A program made the translations under genes and the position numbers. Below, piece after piece: positions 46,157-57,778 of a DNA stretch of 64,000 bases. Under the pieces are notes generated by a model. That model had not been told where the DNA came from, did not search any database, and saw nothing but the letters and a program-made list of their open reading frames with translations. The DNA comes from Erodium maritimum (taxonomy: Eukaryota; Streptophyta; Magnoliopsida; Geraniales; Geraniaceae). The DNA is taken from assembly GCA_963921825.1 (NCBI GenBank), contig OY997594.1, forward strand, positions 44,510,557 to 44,574,556. The letters are read 5' to 3'. Every line of letters begins with the position of its first letter. Within the stretch, counting starts at the first letter, position 1.

Positions 46157-46170
46157 TGGCTCCGATACCA
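46157..46170 (-). other. Copia primer-binding site
   Basis: The minus strand reads TGGTATCGGAGCCA just inside the 5' LTR, an initiator-tRNA-Met-type site with one substitution (A to G). Confidence 0.7.
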
Positions 46171-46172
46171 CT

Positions 46173-49100
46173 TGATTTAACCAAAATTGAATCCCTTGGA
46201 AATCCAACGCATAGTCAAACTGTAAAGACCGCCCCGGTTAAAAGTTTTATTATTTAAAAAATTGTACGATTGGAACGTCGAGGTTGAAAAACGGGTTGAA
46301 CTTTGGAACAAATGCAAAAGAAAAAAAAAGGAGAGGAAGTTGACTTGGGCCGGCCAGGCTCAGGCCCAGTCAGAAGGACTGCGCCAAAGTCCAGAACCGC
46401 GCGCGCGCCCAGCCCAGCCCAACTCGGACTACACCTAACTCTAATGCACTGTTCACCCTTCTTCCCCAATTCGTGCACGCGTCCCGAGACGTTTATCTCT
46501 CTCTCTCTCCCTCAGACCTCTCGCCCTCGCCGCTCGCTCTCGTGCTCTCCCTCTCTCAGACTTCTCTCTCCCTCCCTCTCCCACACACAACGACGCCGCC
46601 TTCACCGAGCTCTGCTCCGGGTACGAATCGGGCGACGCCGACGACAGAGCTGGACGGAGAGCTTCTCGCTCTGGGTTCGTCTTCCCAAGCTCGAACCACG
46701 CCGGCGACGGAGAAATAGCATAGGTTCGTGCTGTCCCTCGCCCCGTTCTTCTTCCCCGACCTCGCCTCACCTGAAAAATCGTTGGGCCGAGCTCGATTTG
46801 GGACGAGTTCAGCCGGAACGACGTCGACGAACCCTCTCCCTCGTCAGATCTGAGACGGAGGGGCTGTTGGGTCGCGCTCCAGCCACCATCGTCCCTGCCA
46901 CCGTCAGGGCGGAGCCCTGACGCTCCTCCCGGCCAGCTCTGCCCTCCTTTCAAGCATCCCTAACGCCCCCGCCGACGGCCGGAGAAAAACCCTAGCCGCC
47001 TCTCTCCCGTGCTCGAACATCCAGAACCAGACACTAGATTGGGCCAGACCAGGCCTTGGGCCAGACCTGATCTGGTTGGGCCTCAAACCAGGCCTTGGGC
47101 CAGGCCCAGGTCCCTGGATTGGGTTCTGGGGCCGGGTCCGGTCTGGGCCGGTTCTGGGTCGGGTCTGGGGTCGGGTTCGGGTAGGTTCTGGGTCAGGGTC
47201 TGGACCCGGTCAGATTTGGGTCCGATTCTGGGATTCGGGTCGGACAGATTAATTAATTAATTAATTTAAATAATTTAAAATGGAGAATTTAAAGGACTAA
47301 TTTGATAATTTAGAGGACTGATTCGGACTGTGCCGGGACTGATTATCACTTTTACCGGTTAAACTCAGACTTTGACTTCGCCCGAGAAGACCGGAGGTAG
47401 GCTCAGACGTCAGCAGCTAGGAGGCGTAGCTGTTGTGTTCTTCTTGTGGTAGGGAAAGTAGCGAATACCGGTTTAATTACGGAAAGTTACTAGTATGCAT
47501 GATTAGGTAATAATAATAACCGGAAAGGTCCTAGTTGGCATATAGGATGTGATTCACTAGAATAACCGCTTTCAATTACTAAATAACCGGACGATTCATA
47601 AATCGCATGTAGGATGTGATTTACTCGTTTAGCCACTTTCAATATTCTGGGAAATTGTCGTGCTGGTAGAATGACCACGTCGAGCCTTAGGTTGTGTGCT
47701 AATTGAAATGCCTTATCTTGATTGAGATGCATGTTGTGTGACTTAGTGTCGATAAGATTAACAGTCAAGACATATTTTATTCGGTGTAACATGTGTTGCT
47801 ATGTGTGGGCAAGTGTGCCGTGACTGATATGATGTGAATCATTGGTTGTGATATGGTCGGGTGAGTGATAGACCGACGTGTCGTGTAATTGTGGTAAGAT
47901 TGTTGGGCTTGGTGAGCCGTGTTTGACCTGTGGCATTACGATGCGTGATATTATCTTGATGTGTGTTCCACGAGGAGTTGTATTCCGGTATGGTACCTGC
48001 ACCGAAGGGGTGTGCCGGTGAGGGGCAGTACCTAGGCCGACGATGTGGTCCCACGTATGCGCGGTCCCCCGGTGTGTTATTCCGGTACGATGCCTACATC
48101 GAGGGGGTATGCCGGTGTAGGACATCTAGGCCGACGGTTGTGATTTGGCCTACGGGTCGTATTGGTCCTATGGGTCGTATTGGGCCTACGAGTCGTGTTT
48201 GGCACTAGGTGTCGTGTTTCTACCCCGGTGATCTATGGCCCTTTGGGACATTTTCGAGAGCTCCGATGATATGTGTCCCTTTAGGGATGTTTCCGGTAGC
48301 CTCGACGACATGTGTCTCCTCTGGACCGAGGGGAAATTCGATATGATACAATGACTTTCCGGTATGATATGATGGAGTCGGGCTGTGTACAGCCGGCGGA
48401 GTTCGGGGACTGCGGTACGGGACGTGTGCTAGTTGCTTTTGTGTGTGATACGGTTGCTGTTTGGTTAATGTTTTATTGTGTGTAAGTGGTCGTTTGAGTG
48501 CTTTGTAAGTTTGGGTTATGAGACCCGATTTGACAGTTAGTTGTTGTTGTACTAGTATGCCCTAATTGGACAGTTACTCGTGGTGGTGAGCCGATGTTCA
48601 TTACCTTAACTACTTTTTCTACTGAGCGAAAGCTCACCCCCTTACTTGTTGTCTTTTAGGTGTTGAGCGGGTTTTGTGCTAGCAGGACACAGCTGAGCTT
48701 GGGAGCTGGCGAGGGTCTTGTCTAGTAGGTCTAGAGACGTGCAATTATTTTTGAACTAAACCTTATGTACTGGTTTTATGAGATGTTGACTCTTCTGTTT
48801 TGGTTTATTATTACATTTTGAGATTTACCTATTTTTTAAAATTTGTCCTTTCATTTATTTATTTTAAGTTCGCGTTTCGAGTCCGGTCAAAACCGGATTT
48901 GGGGCGTGACACAAACAATCAGAAATTAAACATAGAATAACATAGAAAGCGTACTTGATTCCATGTCGATGAAGAGAACAAGATCGATTTGTGCTTCTAA
49001 AGATTAATTCCTTATGTTCTCAATATGCTTTCACCCAATAGATGGGGATGGAGGAGAATGAAAGACGACTGATTAAGTTTGAGGACCAAACCCTAATTAT

Positions 49101-49265
49101 CAGTATTTATATAGACTCTAATTCAAGTCTATTACTCTAATCAGATTTATATTGAGTATCTCATGCATTGCAAAACTCATACCAATTATTTAGTCTAATG
49201 CAAATATTTACTAAAATATGTCTTAGTTTGAAAGTCCACATTTTGAATTATATAATAACCCAACA
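46173..49265 (-). repeat. 5' LTR of the copia element, interrupted by a solo LTR
   Basis: It starts TGATTTAACCAAAATTGAAT and ends ATAATAACCCAACA. A 2.7-kb solo LTR at 46221-48911 splits it, with CAAAC duplicated. Joined, the two parts equal the ~400-bp left LTR. Confidence 0.85.
46221..48911 (+). mobile_element. Solo LTR (gypsy family of the 7883-18142 element)
   Basis: 2,691 bases, TGTAAAGACCGCCCCGG to TTTGGGGCGTGACA, colinear with the LTRs at 7883 and 15363. The duplication CAAAC flanks it (46216-46220, 48912-48916). It carries two tandem units of the GTGTAGG-type minisatellite (about 47985-48125) where the 7883 LTR has one, and a G-rich GGGTC block at 47110-47240. It splits the copia 5' LTR. 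Confidence 0.93.
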
Positions 49266-49732
49266 AAATTGTCCTTATTATAATATACCGAGGTGGATAG
49301 GTTGAAGGATGTGACCTTTTTGTTTTTCCACTAAAACTAGATGACATGCTTATGTGAAATAATAAATAAGTTAAAATTGATCATTCTATTGCATACCTGT
49401 GAAGTAGACAATATATTAAATAAAACGTCATGATTTGATAATGAGACACAAAGTAGAGGTTTTAGTGGTTTAAATAAACTAGTTTTGTACTGAAATGGTA
49501 ACATATTGGTTTGTAAATTGGATGACGAATGAATGAATAATATTGAAAAAGGTGCAGGCAGAGGCAGGCATCAAAATTATGCAAGACGAACACAATTGTG
49601 AAGTTAATGTCCGGACAGAGAGTTAGGCCAAATGTCACAGCCGGCCGGCCTTCCACGAGTCGCTTTCTCAATATTATTTTTTAAAAATGTACATATAGCT
49701 TTTGAGAAGAAAGTAGTTGTTGCAAAAAAGAG
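49266..49732 (+). promoter_or_regulatory. Upstream region of the BPP-like gene
   Basis: The sequence between the copia LTR and the start codon. The copia boundary lies only ~470 bases upstream, so the element may replace or supply part of the promoter. No clear TATA box chosen. Confidence 0.35.
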
Positions 49733-51326
49733 ATGATGAATGGAGGTGGAAGAGGAGTTATCAATGGACTCAGAGACAGAGACGAAGATCTCTTTCTCTT
49801 TAAGGAGCTTCAAAAACGAGAAAAAGAACGGAGCGTCTGCCTCCTCCAGCCCGTTTCCGACGACTTTGAGGCTAATCCCGGTACCTGAATTGATTAACTC
49901 TTAAGTGTCCTCTTACTGCTTCTAATCTTCACCATCTCCAATCCATTACAGGAAGTTTGTCCTTCTACCGGATGTCATCGGGAAAGAAAAGCTCAGGCTT
50001 TGAATTCCTTCGAGAAACAGATAAGAACGATTATGATTGGTATGTTATGACACTTATATATACTTGCTGACTTATAGTTGTTAATTACTACACATTTATG
50101 TATCCTCAAGGTTAAAGACACCACCAGCAACTCCTCTGTTTCAATCTCTGGATATGGAAACTAATGCTCCCGATCTAATCGTTCAACGAGAACTCCCCAT
50201 ATCGAGGGTAATACGTACTAATATCATTCATGGAAAACTTCAAGATATAACGATCGTTTGACTTTTTAGTACAAGATATAATTGGTGACTTTTTAGTCGT
50301 CCAAAATACATGGTCTGGTTAAATAATTACAACAAACCATAATCTTCTGGAAAAAATAATGGAATATACTGCGTTTTTGGACAAAAAATTATGGTTTGTG
50401 ATAACTATTTTGCCGGACCATATATTATGGACGACTAAAAAGTCATCAGGTATATCTTGTACTCGAAAGTCAAATGATAGTTATATACTGGAGTTTTCGC
50501 TATCATTCAACTATTCACATCAGCTCTCTCTAATCACAATCAAACAGTTCTCGGGCAATTCGGAGACGATCAATGTTGAGAGACCAAAACCACTTACAAA
50601 CCAAAACGCAACACAATCTCCCCTTCAGAATACACGCCAATACAACGTAGGACAGTTGAGACCTAAGACGCCTCAAGTCAACCAAACGGTAACCCAGTCG
50701 AGACCTGCAACTGGCGAAGCCAAGAACAAGGTGATGAAGCAGAACCATGATCACAAAAAAAGACCCACAACTGCTGAAGCCAAAAGCACAACAAGATCCC
50801 ATTTGGCCACTGATCAAACTAAAAGGGTCCACACAAGTCAACGCTCCAAGAACATGACAGTAACAGAGCCCAGAAACAGAGGCGTGTCACCTCAGGTGAG
50901 AAGATCAATACCTCAACATCAGATTCTAGTATTGTCCGATGAGACACCTCCTAATCTGAGGACAGACCGGTCACTCTCCGCCACCAGGGGACGGCCAGTG
51001 ATCACACCCACCATAACGACCAAATCATCGGATCGCTCCACGTCAGCCACAAGAATCCGACCGGCCGCCAGTACGGCGACCCCTAAGGCGATGATGAGGC
51101 AATCGTGTTCGCCGCGTGGAAGGAAAGTGGAGGATCAGGTGATTGGGATTCAGACAAGAAGTAGCGGAGTAGGAGGACAGGTATTCGGGAGCAAAATGGT
51201 GGACAGGTTGATGAATGCTAGAAAATCATCGGTCACTGAACATGAAAAGAAGGAAATTAGGACAGTGAAGGGTGGTTTTGGGAGGTTCATGCCCAAGAGC
51301 TCGATCGACATGCTATCCAACATAAG
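49733..51326 (+). CDS. BPP-like proline-rich protein, exons 1-4, 3' part missing
   Basis: Exons with GT-AG borders and continuous frame: 49733-49880, 49952-50039, 50111-50207, 50548-51326 (370 codons plus two bases). The start is a double ATG; the first is chosen. The N-terminus DEDLFLFKELQKREKERSVC and the block NDYDWLKTPPATPLFQSLDM identify the plant basic proline-rich family that includes Arabidopsis BPP1 and relatives, reported as microtubule-associated. The middle is Ser/Thr/Pro/Arg-rich and disordered (RSLSATRGRP, SDRSTSATRIRP). It ends with VKGGFGRFMPKSSIDMLSNI, after which family members continue with a HMDIRR-type block and ~150 residues. I cannot find that continuation; transposon DNA follows. 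The gene may be truncated or use an unrecognised last exon. Confidence 0.8.
50244..50476. mobile_element. Small foldback MITE in BPP-like intron 3
   Basis: Arms of about 100 bases: TTTGACTTTTTAGTACAAGA, GACTTTTTAGTCGTCCA and CAAACCATAAT on the left are mirrored by ATTATGGTTTGTGA, GGACGACTAAAAAGTCA and TCTTGTACTCGAAAGTCAAA on the right. The termini are near GATCGTTTG / CAAATGAT. A plus-strand ORF starting at 50359 runs through it into exon 4, but the spliced frame is the coding one. Confidence 0.65.
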
Positions 51327-51518
51327 GTATGTTGCTTCCTGCTATCAACTTCCACCTTATTTCTTCAAAATTACATTTTATTCATATTTCATCCATGCAT
51401 TTAAAAAATGAACTTCGTCCGGCGCACCGTCTGTGTCAGTCCTATACTAAGGAGATGAAGATTTTGTGGGTCGTGTCGTCCCCCAAATAAATATTTATGG
51501 AGAGACGTAACATTTAAA

Positions 51519-52010
51519 GGGATGACTCTGGTTCCTAACCTTTTTCAACGTTTCGTTTTGACGTTCTAACCCAGACCAACGTTTTCGTTACAGTTCCATA
51601 CACGAAAGGTTGGAACTTTTACAAAACCTGATATGAACCGTTCAAATTAACGACTTCGTCAACATAGGAAGTGAAAAGTCGAAACTACAATTCCATTCAC
51701 GTTAACCTTTCAGCTTCTCTTTCCCAAAATAATGCATTATTTTGAAATTCAGTATTGAAAATTTGTTGGATATGTATACTAAGTGTTCTAATTGCATGTT
51801 TAACGGGCATGGGGAGCTGAAAGGTTAACGTGAATGGAGTTGTAGTTTCGACTTTTCACTTCCTATGTTAACGTAATCGTTAATTTGAACGGTTCATATC
51901 AGGTTTTGTAAAAGTTTCAACCTTCCGTGTATGGAACTGTAACGAAACGTTGGTCTGGATTAGGACGTCAAAACAAAACGTTCAACAAGGTTAGGATGCA
52001 GAGTTTTCCC
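51519..52010. mobile_element. MULE-type MITE with ~200-bp TIRs
   Basis: Starts GGGATGACTCTGGTTCCTAA, ends TTAGGATGCAGAGTTTTCCC. The arms are inverse over about 200 bases (AACGTTTCGTTTTGACGT, CAAAACCTGATATGAACCGT, GGAAGTGAAAAGTCGAAACT). Flanks ACATTTAAA and AAATTTAAA form a 9-bp duplication with one mismatch. It lies just after the last recognisable BPP-like exon. Confidence 0.8.
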
Positions 52011-52019
52011 AAATTTAAA

Positions 52020-53443
52020 TGACGTGTCTTTCAATTAAGATCAAATTATTTCGTAACAACCTCCTCATTATCAAGATTGTACTGAGTGAGCTTGTTTCGC
52101 ACACGAGCTCTTCGTGCAAGCGAATCATGAGCTCCTTTTGCAAGCGAACCAATATCGCCTCTTCATTCCTTACCACCCGAATCTCAAGATTCTTCTGAGT
52201 ATATAATCATCGGGAACAATGACAACTTTTTTGTTTCCAACAAATTTGATCTTCTTCTTCGGATCCCACCCGCTTCTCGGATGTGAGATCACTTTCGCTC
52301 GTACCAAAGCAACTCATACTATTCGTCATGAGAGAGTGGTATGTACCTTAATAGCTCGAATGAGATGTCTGGGCATGATGAAAGTAGGGTTTCGGGTAAG
52401 CGGAGATCATGGTTCTCCTTGAACCTCCGATTAAATTCATCTTAAAAGAGAAAAAAAAAATGTATTGCACGTAATGATGGTAAAGGAAACCAAAGAAATA
52501 ATTAAGTGTTATTTAAAAAATATATATGATGAAAAATTTACCCTTTTTATTTCATGAGATCCGCACTGCGATACGTATATATAAGTATACACAACTATGG
52601 TGGAAGTAGGGTGTTTCCGCCGGATAAAACTTGTGACATGTGCTTCTAGCATCTTTTTTCTCGTCATATGGTTCATCTTCACTAACAACCCACTACACGT
52701 TTACTCATATCCTACAAGTATAAAAAAAATTCATCAATATAAGCATGAAACCTAACATATTAGTTTACAAGTATAAAAAGTTCCTTAGTCTTGTATAATT
52801 CTTCGGTCAATTCCATAATTTATTCATCGGATCGGTAATTCTTGTGATCCTTGACGGTGCATTCGAGTGCCCTTATAGAACTTCATCACTCATGGTTAAC
52901 GTTGTTCCAGTGGTTCTTGCAATTCTTAGTGGACCGTATCGGATCATTTGGTCTGCGCACCGCATCGACTTCCTTCCTAATGTCATCCCAGTACTTCACA
53001 CTCGTCTTCTTATTACCGACAATTGAATCATATGAATTTACCATCCATGTGTGAACAAGACGCTCGTCCTCTTCGACACTTCATTTCGCGCGTGTCTTTT
53101 TCGTTGTCACCTTACTCGCTTGAGTTGTCCATGGTTGCGAACCTTCAGTCGTGTGGGGATTCGGTAACACCTCAACAACGTCTTCGGTAATGTTGGTACT
53201 TTCTTGACTTGTCCGGACATAGTCTTGGCTCCGGGGGAAGTTCTCTTGTGTTTTCGGAACATAATCTCCCATTCCACACAAGAAAGGATCGAAATAAAAA
53301 TCCATTTCCAACGAAAAAAATAAGAATATCGAGAAAGAAGAGAGTAGTATAATGAAAAAATTTGTGCATGTGTTTAAAAATTGAAGGGAAGCTTGTTGTT
53401 TATATAGGGGAGAAAAAAAGGTGGACTCTCTCGACACATGCAC
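52020..53443 (-). pseudogene. MYB/SANT-like (PIF/Harbinger ORF1-type) protein remnant
   Basis: The minus-strand frame from 53443 gives an acidic N-part (FDPFLCGMGDYVPKTQENFP) and TTKKTRAK, then a stop/frame change, then SVEEDERLVHTWMVNSYDSI, VGNKKTSVKYWDDIRKEVDA and NCKNHWNNVNHE. The KKTRAK..VEEDE.LV..W pattern is the MYB/SANT-like domain of plant PIF/Harbinger second proteins and their domesticated relatives. Toward 52050 a charged helical stretch (NEEAILVRLQKELMIRLHEE) fits the C-terminal part. Frame breaks make it a pseudogene. Confidence 0.6.
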
Positions 53444-54229
53444 GTGGCGTTATCGTATAAGTTGACGACCGGTAACACTCCCGAGGCAGTCAGCGTTGAC
53501 CGCTGACTGGCAACGGCTCTTTGCACTGGTTGATGGTACCATCGGTAACATAATCGACGTACCCATCTGCCAACACATATCCGCCAGTTATCCGCCAATA
53601 CTTATCCGCTATCAAACCGTATGCGACTGAAGAAGCTCTCATCTACTATTTTTCAAAATGTGTTACCGTAATTTTTTTTGTAATTATTAACTATGTATAT
53701 GCTAGTGGGTCAAAATCTGATATGTTTTCCAACTACCCATCTGCAGTAATTGATTTATTTTGTCTTTTATTCTGTGCAAATACTCTGTTTTTTAGTTCAT
53801 TCGTTTTATTTATATTTTTTTGGTCCAAGCTTAATTTTGTAATTTTATCATCATAAAATTCCAAAAACTAGAAGTCTCATATCTTCTCTTATTATACGTG
53901 TGTTTTACAGGACGTGAAAAGAGATGGTTTGAATCCTGTCAGCTTGGCTTTGTCCCCGGCAGAAACTCTGTCATTGCCATGGACTCCTTTTTTTTTTGTC
54001 AAAAAACTAGACATAAGTTATCAATGTGAAGTTGTAAATTGTTAAGTTTAATTAAAAAAACGTATGTAGTTTGTATCATATTTTAGCAATGAAGTTGTGT
54101 GAGTAGTTTTGAAGAATTGAATGAGTTTGTACATATACGGTCGTCATCTCAGCATGCTTGCATTAATTCTTCAACTGAATATGAAGTAAAATGAAAAATA
54201 ACACTCAAACCCCCAACCGCAAGTAATAA
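53444..54229. other. Intergenic DNA with one splice-acceptor-like site
   Basis: Mostly AT-rich. A good acceptor (TTATACGTGTGTTTTACAG) at about 53910 precedes coding-like GACGTGAAAAGAGATGG. Joined to BPP-like exon 4 it gives a stop after one codon, so I do not call an exon. Confidence 0.3.
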
Positions 54230-54232
54230 TTA

Positions 54233-56393
54233 GAGCAGTCACAATAGGGTAACACCTACGTCGAAACCGATAGTTGATTATGTCGGAATCCCTGAGAAAA
54301 AGAGTTGAGTTTCCGAGAACGCGTCTTTTTGCAGTCGAATTAGCGAGTCAAGAAAGCAACGTCGATGAATCTATAGACGCAAGCAAACTGTAGATTCGAC
54401 GTAGACATGCCTACTGAATTGTTCACTAATGAATGGTTGAAGGCCACGTGGAGACGAAACGGTTGGCTCACCAAAGCCAAAAGGTTAATTCGGCTATATA
54501 TAATGTCCAATCGTTTTCTTCGTCTTCACCCGATTATGCAATTCCCTCCTTCTTCTTTGGCGTCCACTATCGTTCCATCAGTTTCACCAACGACATGTTT
54601 TGCGGTAGAAACTCCCTCAAACACGCAACCCTGTCGTGGTGTTACCTGGTTTTCAGCGACATAACATCCCTGAATCTCCAGCAACAGTGTGCTGCAGATT
54701 CTGCAGTTGAAGCAATCTGCTTTAGAGTCGCCACCAACAACAAAACAGATCTATCTACTTCGTTTCTATGGCAGCACAGATGGCATACAACAACAACCCC
54801 AACATCCCTCCCAGCTTCAATTCGAGTTGGATTACGTCCCTAATTCCTAATACTACTCGAACGGTAGAGAGGAGACGTTTGGGCGCAAGACTACCTCCGC
54901 TCTCTGGTGCATACGATAGTCCCCGACTCCACCGTGTACCACAACTCAAATTCGTATTTGGTTTCATCAACGTTCCAGAGTTGCACGACCTTTCAGGGGT
55001 CAACAACCTTCCTGGAGCCCAGCTCGGATACGGGCCACAATGGGATGCCGATATCGGGAACCCCTTGCCTACCTCCAGTGATACACGTCCGAGTCCCACC
55101 CGCCCATCCTAGCTAGTCGCAAGACGAGCAACCCACAACCACCCGGATGTACCGAAAGTGGACTCAACCTGAGAAGAAAAGCATTGGTTTGTGCATGACT
55201 TAATCAGTCCAATAACTCGGAGCACAAGGCGGACTAGACAGGCCATGCATTCTGGGATAACATTTTGAAGGAGCTGCCCATGTGACCAACCACGGCCCAA
55301 CGATTGAGTACATATATTGAAAATAACTACAACCAGCACTGAAGAACAAGAAGATGAAGATGTTTCAGGGGTGTTGGTCGAAGTTCAAGGACATCTACGT
55401 GAACGGTCAGCCAAACGACCAGATAATGGCCGATGCCGAGAAGTACATAGAGAAGTATGACCACGTGCTCGCATGGAAGCACTAGTGGAACATCATGCGC
55501 GAGAAGCCTTGTTGGAAGCATCGTTTTGAGAACGAGTTCTCGTCTACCACTAGAGAGTACATCAAGACTAACATACGCCACACGCCAAGAACACCTAGCC
55601 TTAGCACCCCAATATCTTAGATACTACCGTCGTAGTAGAGGCCGGGGTGGGGGTGGGGTGTCTAGGACATCTACGCGGTTGCTGACTTAAGGGCCAGAAG
55701 GCGACAAGGTGAGGAGGGACAAGGAGAAAGGGGAAGGGGGACGTAGCGGCCAACATGCCACTCGCCCCGAGCTGGCCAACATTGAAAAATTTTGTCGGAA
55801 GTCACTCATTGTGTTGGAGTCTCTCATGTGCGAGTTACGCTTACTCCAAGACGTTGGTACTTCCAACATGGACCAAGAGGATGAGTGTGTCTGATGTGTT
55901 GTACGTTTGTTTTTGCAATCCGTTGATAATGTACTTTGAAGTTGTCCCCCGTTTTAATTTAATAAAGTTTATTCCCTTATTTCAAGGTGTTGGCTAGCTA
56001 GGTTTATCAGTTTTTCCCACAATCCTAACAACGTCCCCCAAGAATTACAGGAAAACAACCACTAAATTAAAGAAGCGGAAGAGGAGAAAGTGTAGCAATC
56101 AAATAATTCGGTTCCCTTAAGTTAGTTTCAAATTTAATTACATAGTTTGTTGTCCATTAATATAGAGTTTGACAACTTTACGACGATTTATAAATTTGTT
56201 TCTTGTATGATGTTGCAATTTCAAAAACGTTAGAATGACGTTTTGGTAATTAACACAATTTAGATATACATGTGAATGACTCGATTTATATACACTATGA
56301 AGAAAAAAAACAGATTAGACTCTTCACTAAATAAAATTCAATTGAACTATATCATAAATAGATTGATTCGGTTTATTTTCAACGAAGACGCTC
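54233..56393 (+). mobile_element. PIF/Harbinger-like element with 3-bp TSD, no transposase
   Basis: The left end GAGCAGTCACAATAGGG follows TTA (54230-54232). The right end AACGAAGACGCTC is followed by TTA (56394-56396). TTA duplication and GAGC-type ends are PIF/Harbinger hallmarks. Inside are a TATA-like GGCTATATATAATG and decayed plus-strand frames of a MYB/SANT-type protein. No DDE transposase is seen. Confidence 0.55.
54407..55890 (+). pseudogene. Decayed MYB/SANT-like ORF1 of the Harbinger-like element
   Basis: Frames shift repeatedly. A block near 55109-55480 reads MFQGCWSKFKDIYVNGQPND and ADAEKYIEKYDHVLAWKH, resembling the second half of trihelix/MYB-SANT transposon proteins (pattern W..IK..V..F...Y). 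Upstream, MSNRFLRLHPIMQFPPSS is a plausible start region. Too many stops for function. Confidence 0.4.
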
Positions 56394-56527
56394 TTAAGAG
56401 AGTGGGCATGTTACACATCAAGGGATTTCTTTCAACCGACTAAAATCTCTCTCACACCTGTCGAGATTCCTCTTTCCCGAAGAAACCCTAACCCCACCTA
56501 GGGATTTACTTACCCCTGTCGCCACAC

Positions 56528-57778
56528 ATGACTACTGCACCCCTCGCCGTTCTTGTCCCATCGCAGTCAGCCCTAGTGCAACACATAACACTTATGCCTC
56601 CACCAAGCCCCTCTTCGGAGATTGTGTCTCCTATTAAACCGAGAAGAAGGAGGAAGAACAAGCAAACAAGTCCGGTCCCTTTCTCTCTTTCTTCTACGAC
56701 GCTCCCCCCTCCAACTCCGATGAAGGCAACCGTCGTCTTCTCTCAAGGTTCTGCTGAACCACTAAGTAAGCCGCATCAGAAGAATCCTTTGAAGGCTCAA
56801 ACCCTAGCTTCTGTTGCAAGTTACGCTAAGGTTTTGGTGCCTTCTCTACCCCCGCCCAACGCTGATGGCTTACCTCCTCCACCACCCCCAGGGGCTGGCT
56901 CTGCATCCCAGCCGCTGCTGGACTTTTCCCTACCCAGCGCTCCGCAGCCAAAGGTGACTCATGTCACCACTCCGTCGCCTCCATTGGTACGGGATCCTCT
57001 ACGGGGAAAGGAACTCATGTTTGAACTGGAGAAGGAGGAACCGGGGCGAAAGGAACTGGAGGCCCTCCGCGAGGGGGTCGGGATTTCCAATGCTGACCGT
57101 GATCCTATGATTCCGGCGTTGCTCTCACTGCTGTCGGGTATTATCCATCGCCTCAGGTAATTCAAACCGAAAGAAGTTGGCTCCAACTCGAAGGTTCCAG
57201 TTCTGGCGGGACCTCTGGACTCCCATCTGATTAGCCTCCAATATGGTCTCTCGGCCTACTCCTTAGAAGAGGAGGATGAAGTAGTAGTGGAGGTCCCGTA
57301 TGTACCGCTGAGTCCATCGATTCTGGCCCGACAACAATTTTCCTTGATGGGAAAACTGTGGACCTCCAAGCCACCCCGTAAGGAGGTTCTTCTTAGAATC
57401 ATCACTAAGACATGGGAGCAGTCAGCCGAAAGGTCTAGTCAACAAGGACATCGGCCCGGGGATCTTCATGTTTTATTTTGAAACGAGGACGGCCCGTGCA
57501 TGGGGTTGAGGAAACGAGTCACAGTGTTTCAATGGAAGGCCACTTCTACTGGGTGATCTGGACCCGTTGGCTAGGGAGCCTCCCACTTTGGATCGACTTC
57601 AACTCTGGGTACATGCTCGTGGACTTCCACCGTTGGTACGAACCAAATCTACAAGAGAGACGATCGGTTCGACTATATAGGACTATGTGTTTATGTCTCT
57701 TGCGACCAATGAGGCACTTGTTGGGGAGGAATTATGAAGATAATATTCTGGCATCTTGTGGAGCGCCCCCTTCGTAGA
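56528..57778 (+). pseudogene. DUF4283 gag/ORF1-type protein remnant, left part
   Basis: ATG at 56528 opens a Pro/Ser-rich N-part (PKPHQKNPLKAQTLASVASY-like segments, PPPPPPGAGSASQPLLDFS) to a stop at 57158. Shifted frames continue with LSPSILARQQFSLMGKLWTS, RKEVLLRIITKTWEQSAE, then GDLDPLAREPPTLDRLQLWV and HARGLPPLVRTKSTRETIGS. That order (core helix, FSLMGK-type strand, LQLWV.A.GLP) matches DUF4283, found in ORF1 of plant LINE-like elements and gag-like genes. Stops and frameshifts are present. It is interrupted at 57817 by a solo LTR. Confidence 0.6.

Larger units (their letters stand above)
27909..49265 (-). mobile_element. Ty1/copia retrotransposon, decayed, expanded by nested insertions
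   Basis: LTRs lie at 27909-28301 (3') and 46173-49265 (5', itself split). The PBS complement is at 46157-46170 (TGGTATCGGAGCCA on the minus strand). The polypurine tract is GGGAGATT near 28302-28312. On the minus strand the order is gag, CCHC-like motif, GAG-pre-integrase, integrase, reverse transcriptase, RNase H, as in all Ty1/copia elements. Frames are broken throughout. Removing the nested inserts leaves roughly 7 kb. No clean target duplication is visible, which fits old age. Confidence 0.88.

Noticed and set aside
46303-46953. 205-codon plus-strand and 166-codon minus-strand ORFs
   Set aside because: Lie wholly in a solo LTR; Ser/Arg-rich composition artefacts.
53910-53990. Possible last exon of the BPP-like gene after a good acceptor site
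   Set aside because: Joined to exon 4 it reads one residue then a stop, and the sequence does not resemble the family C-terminus.
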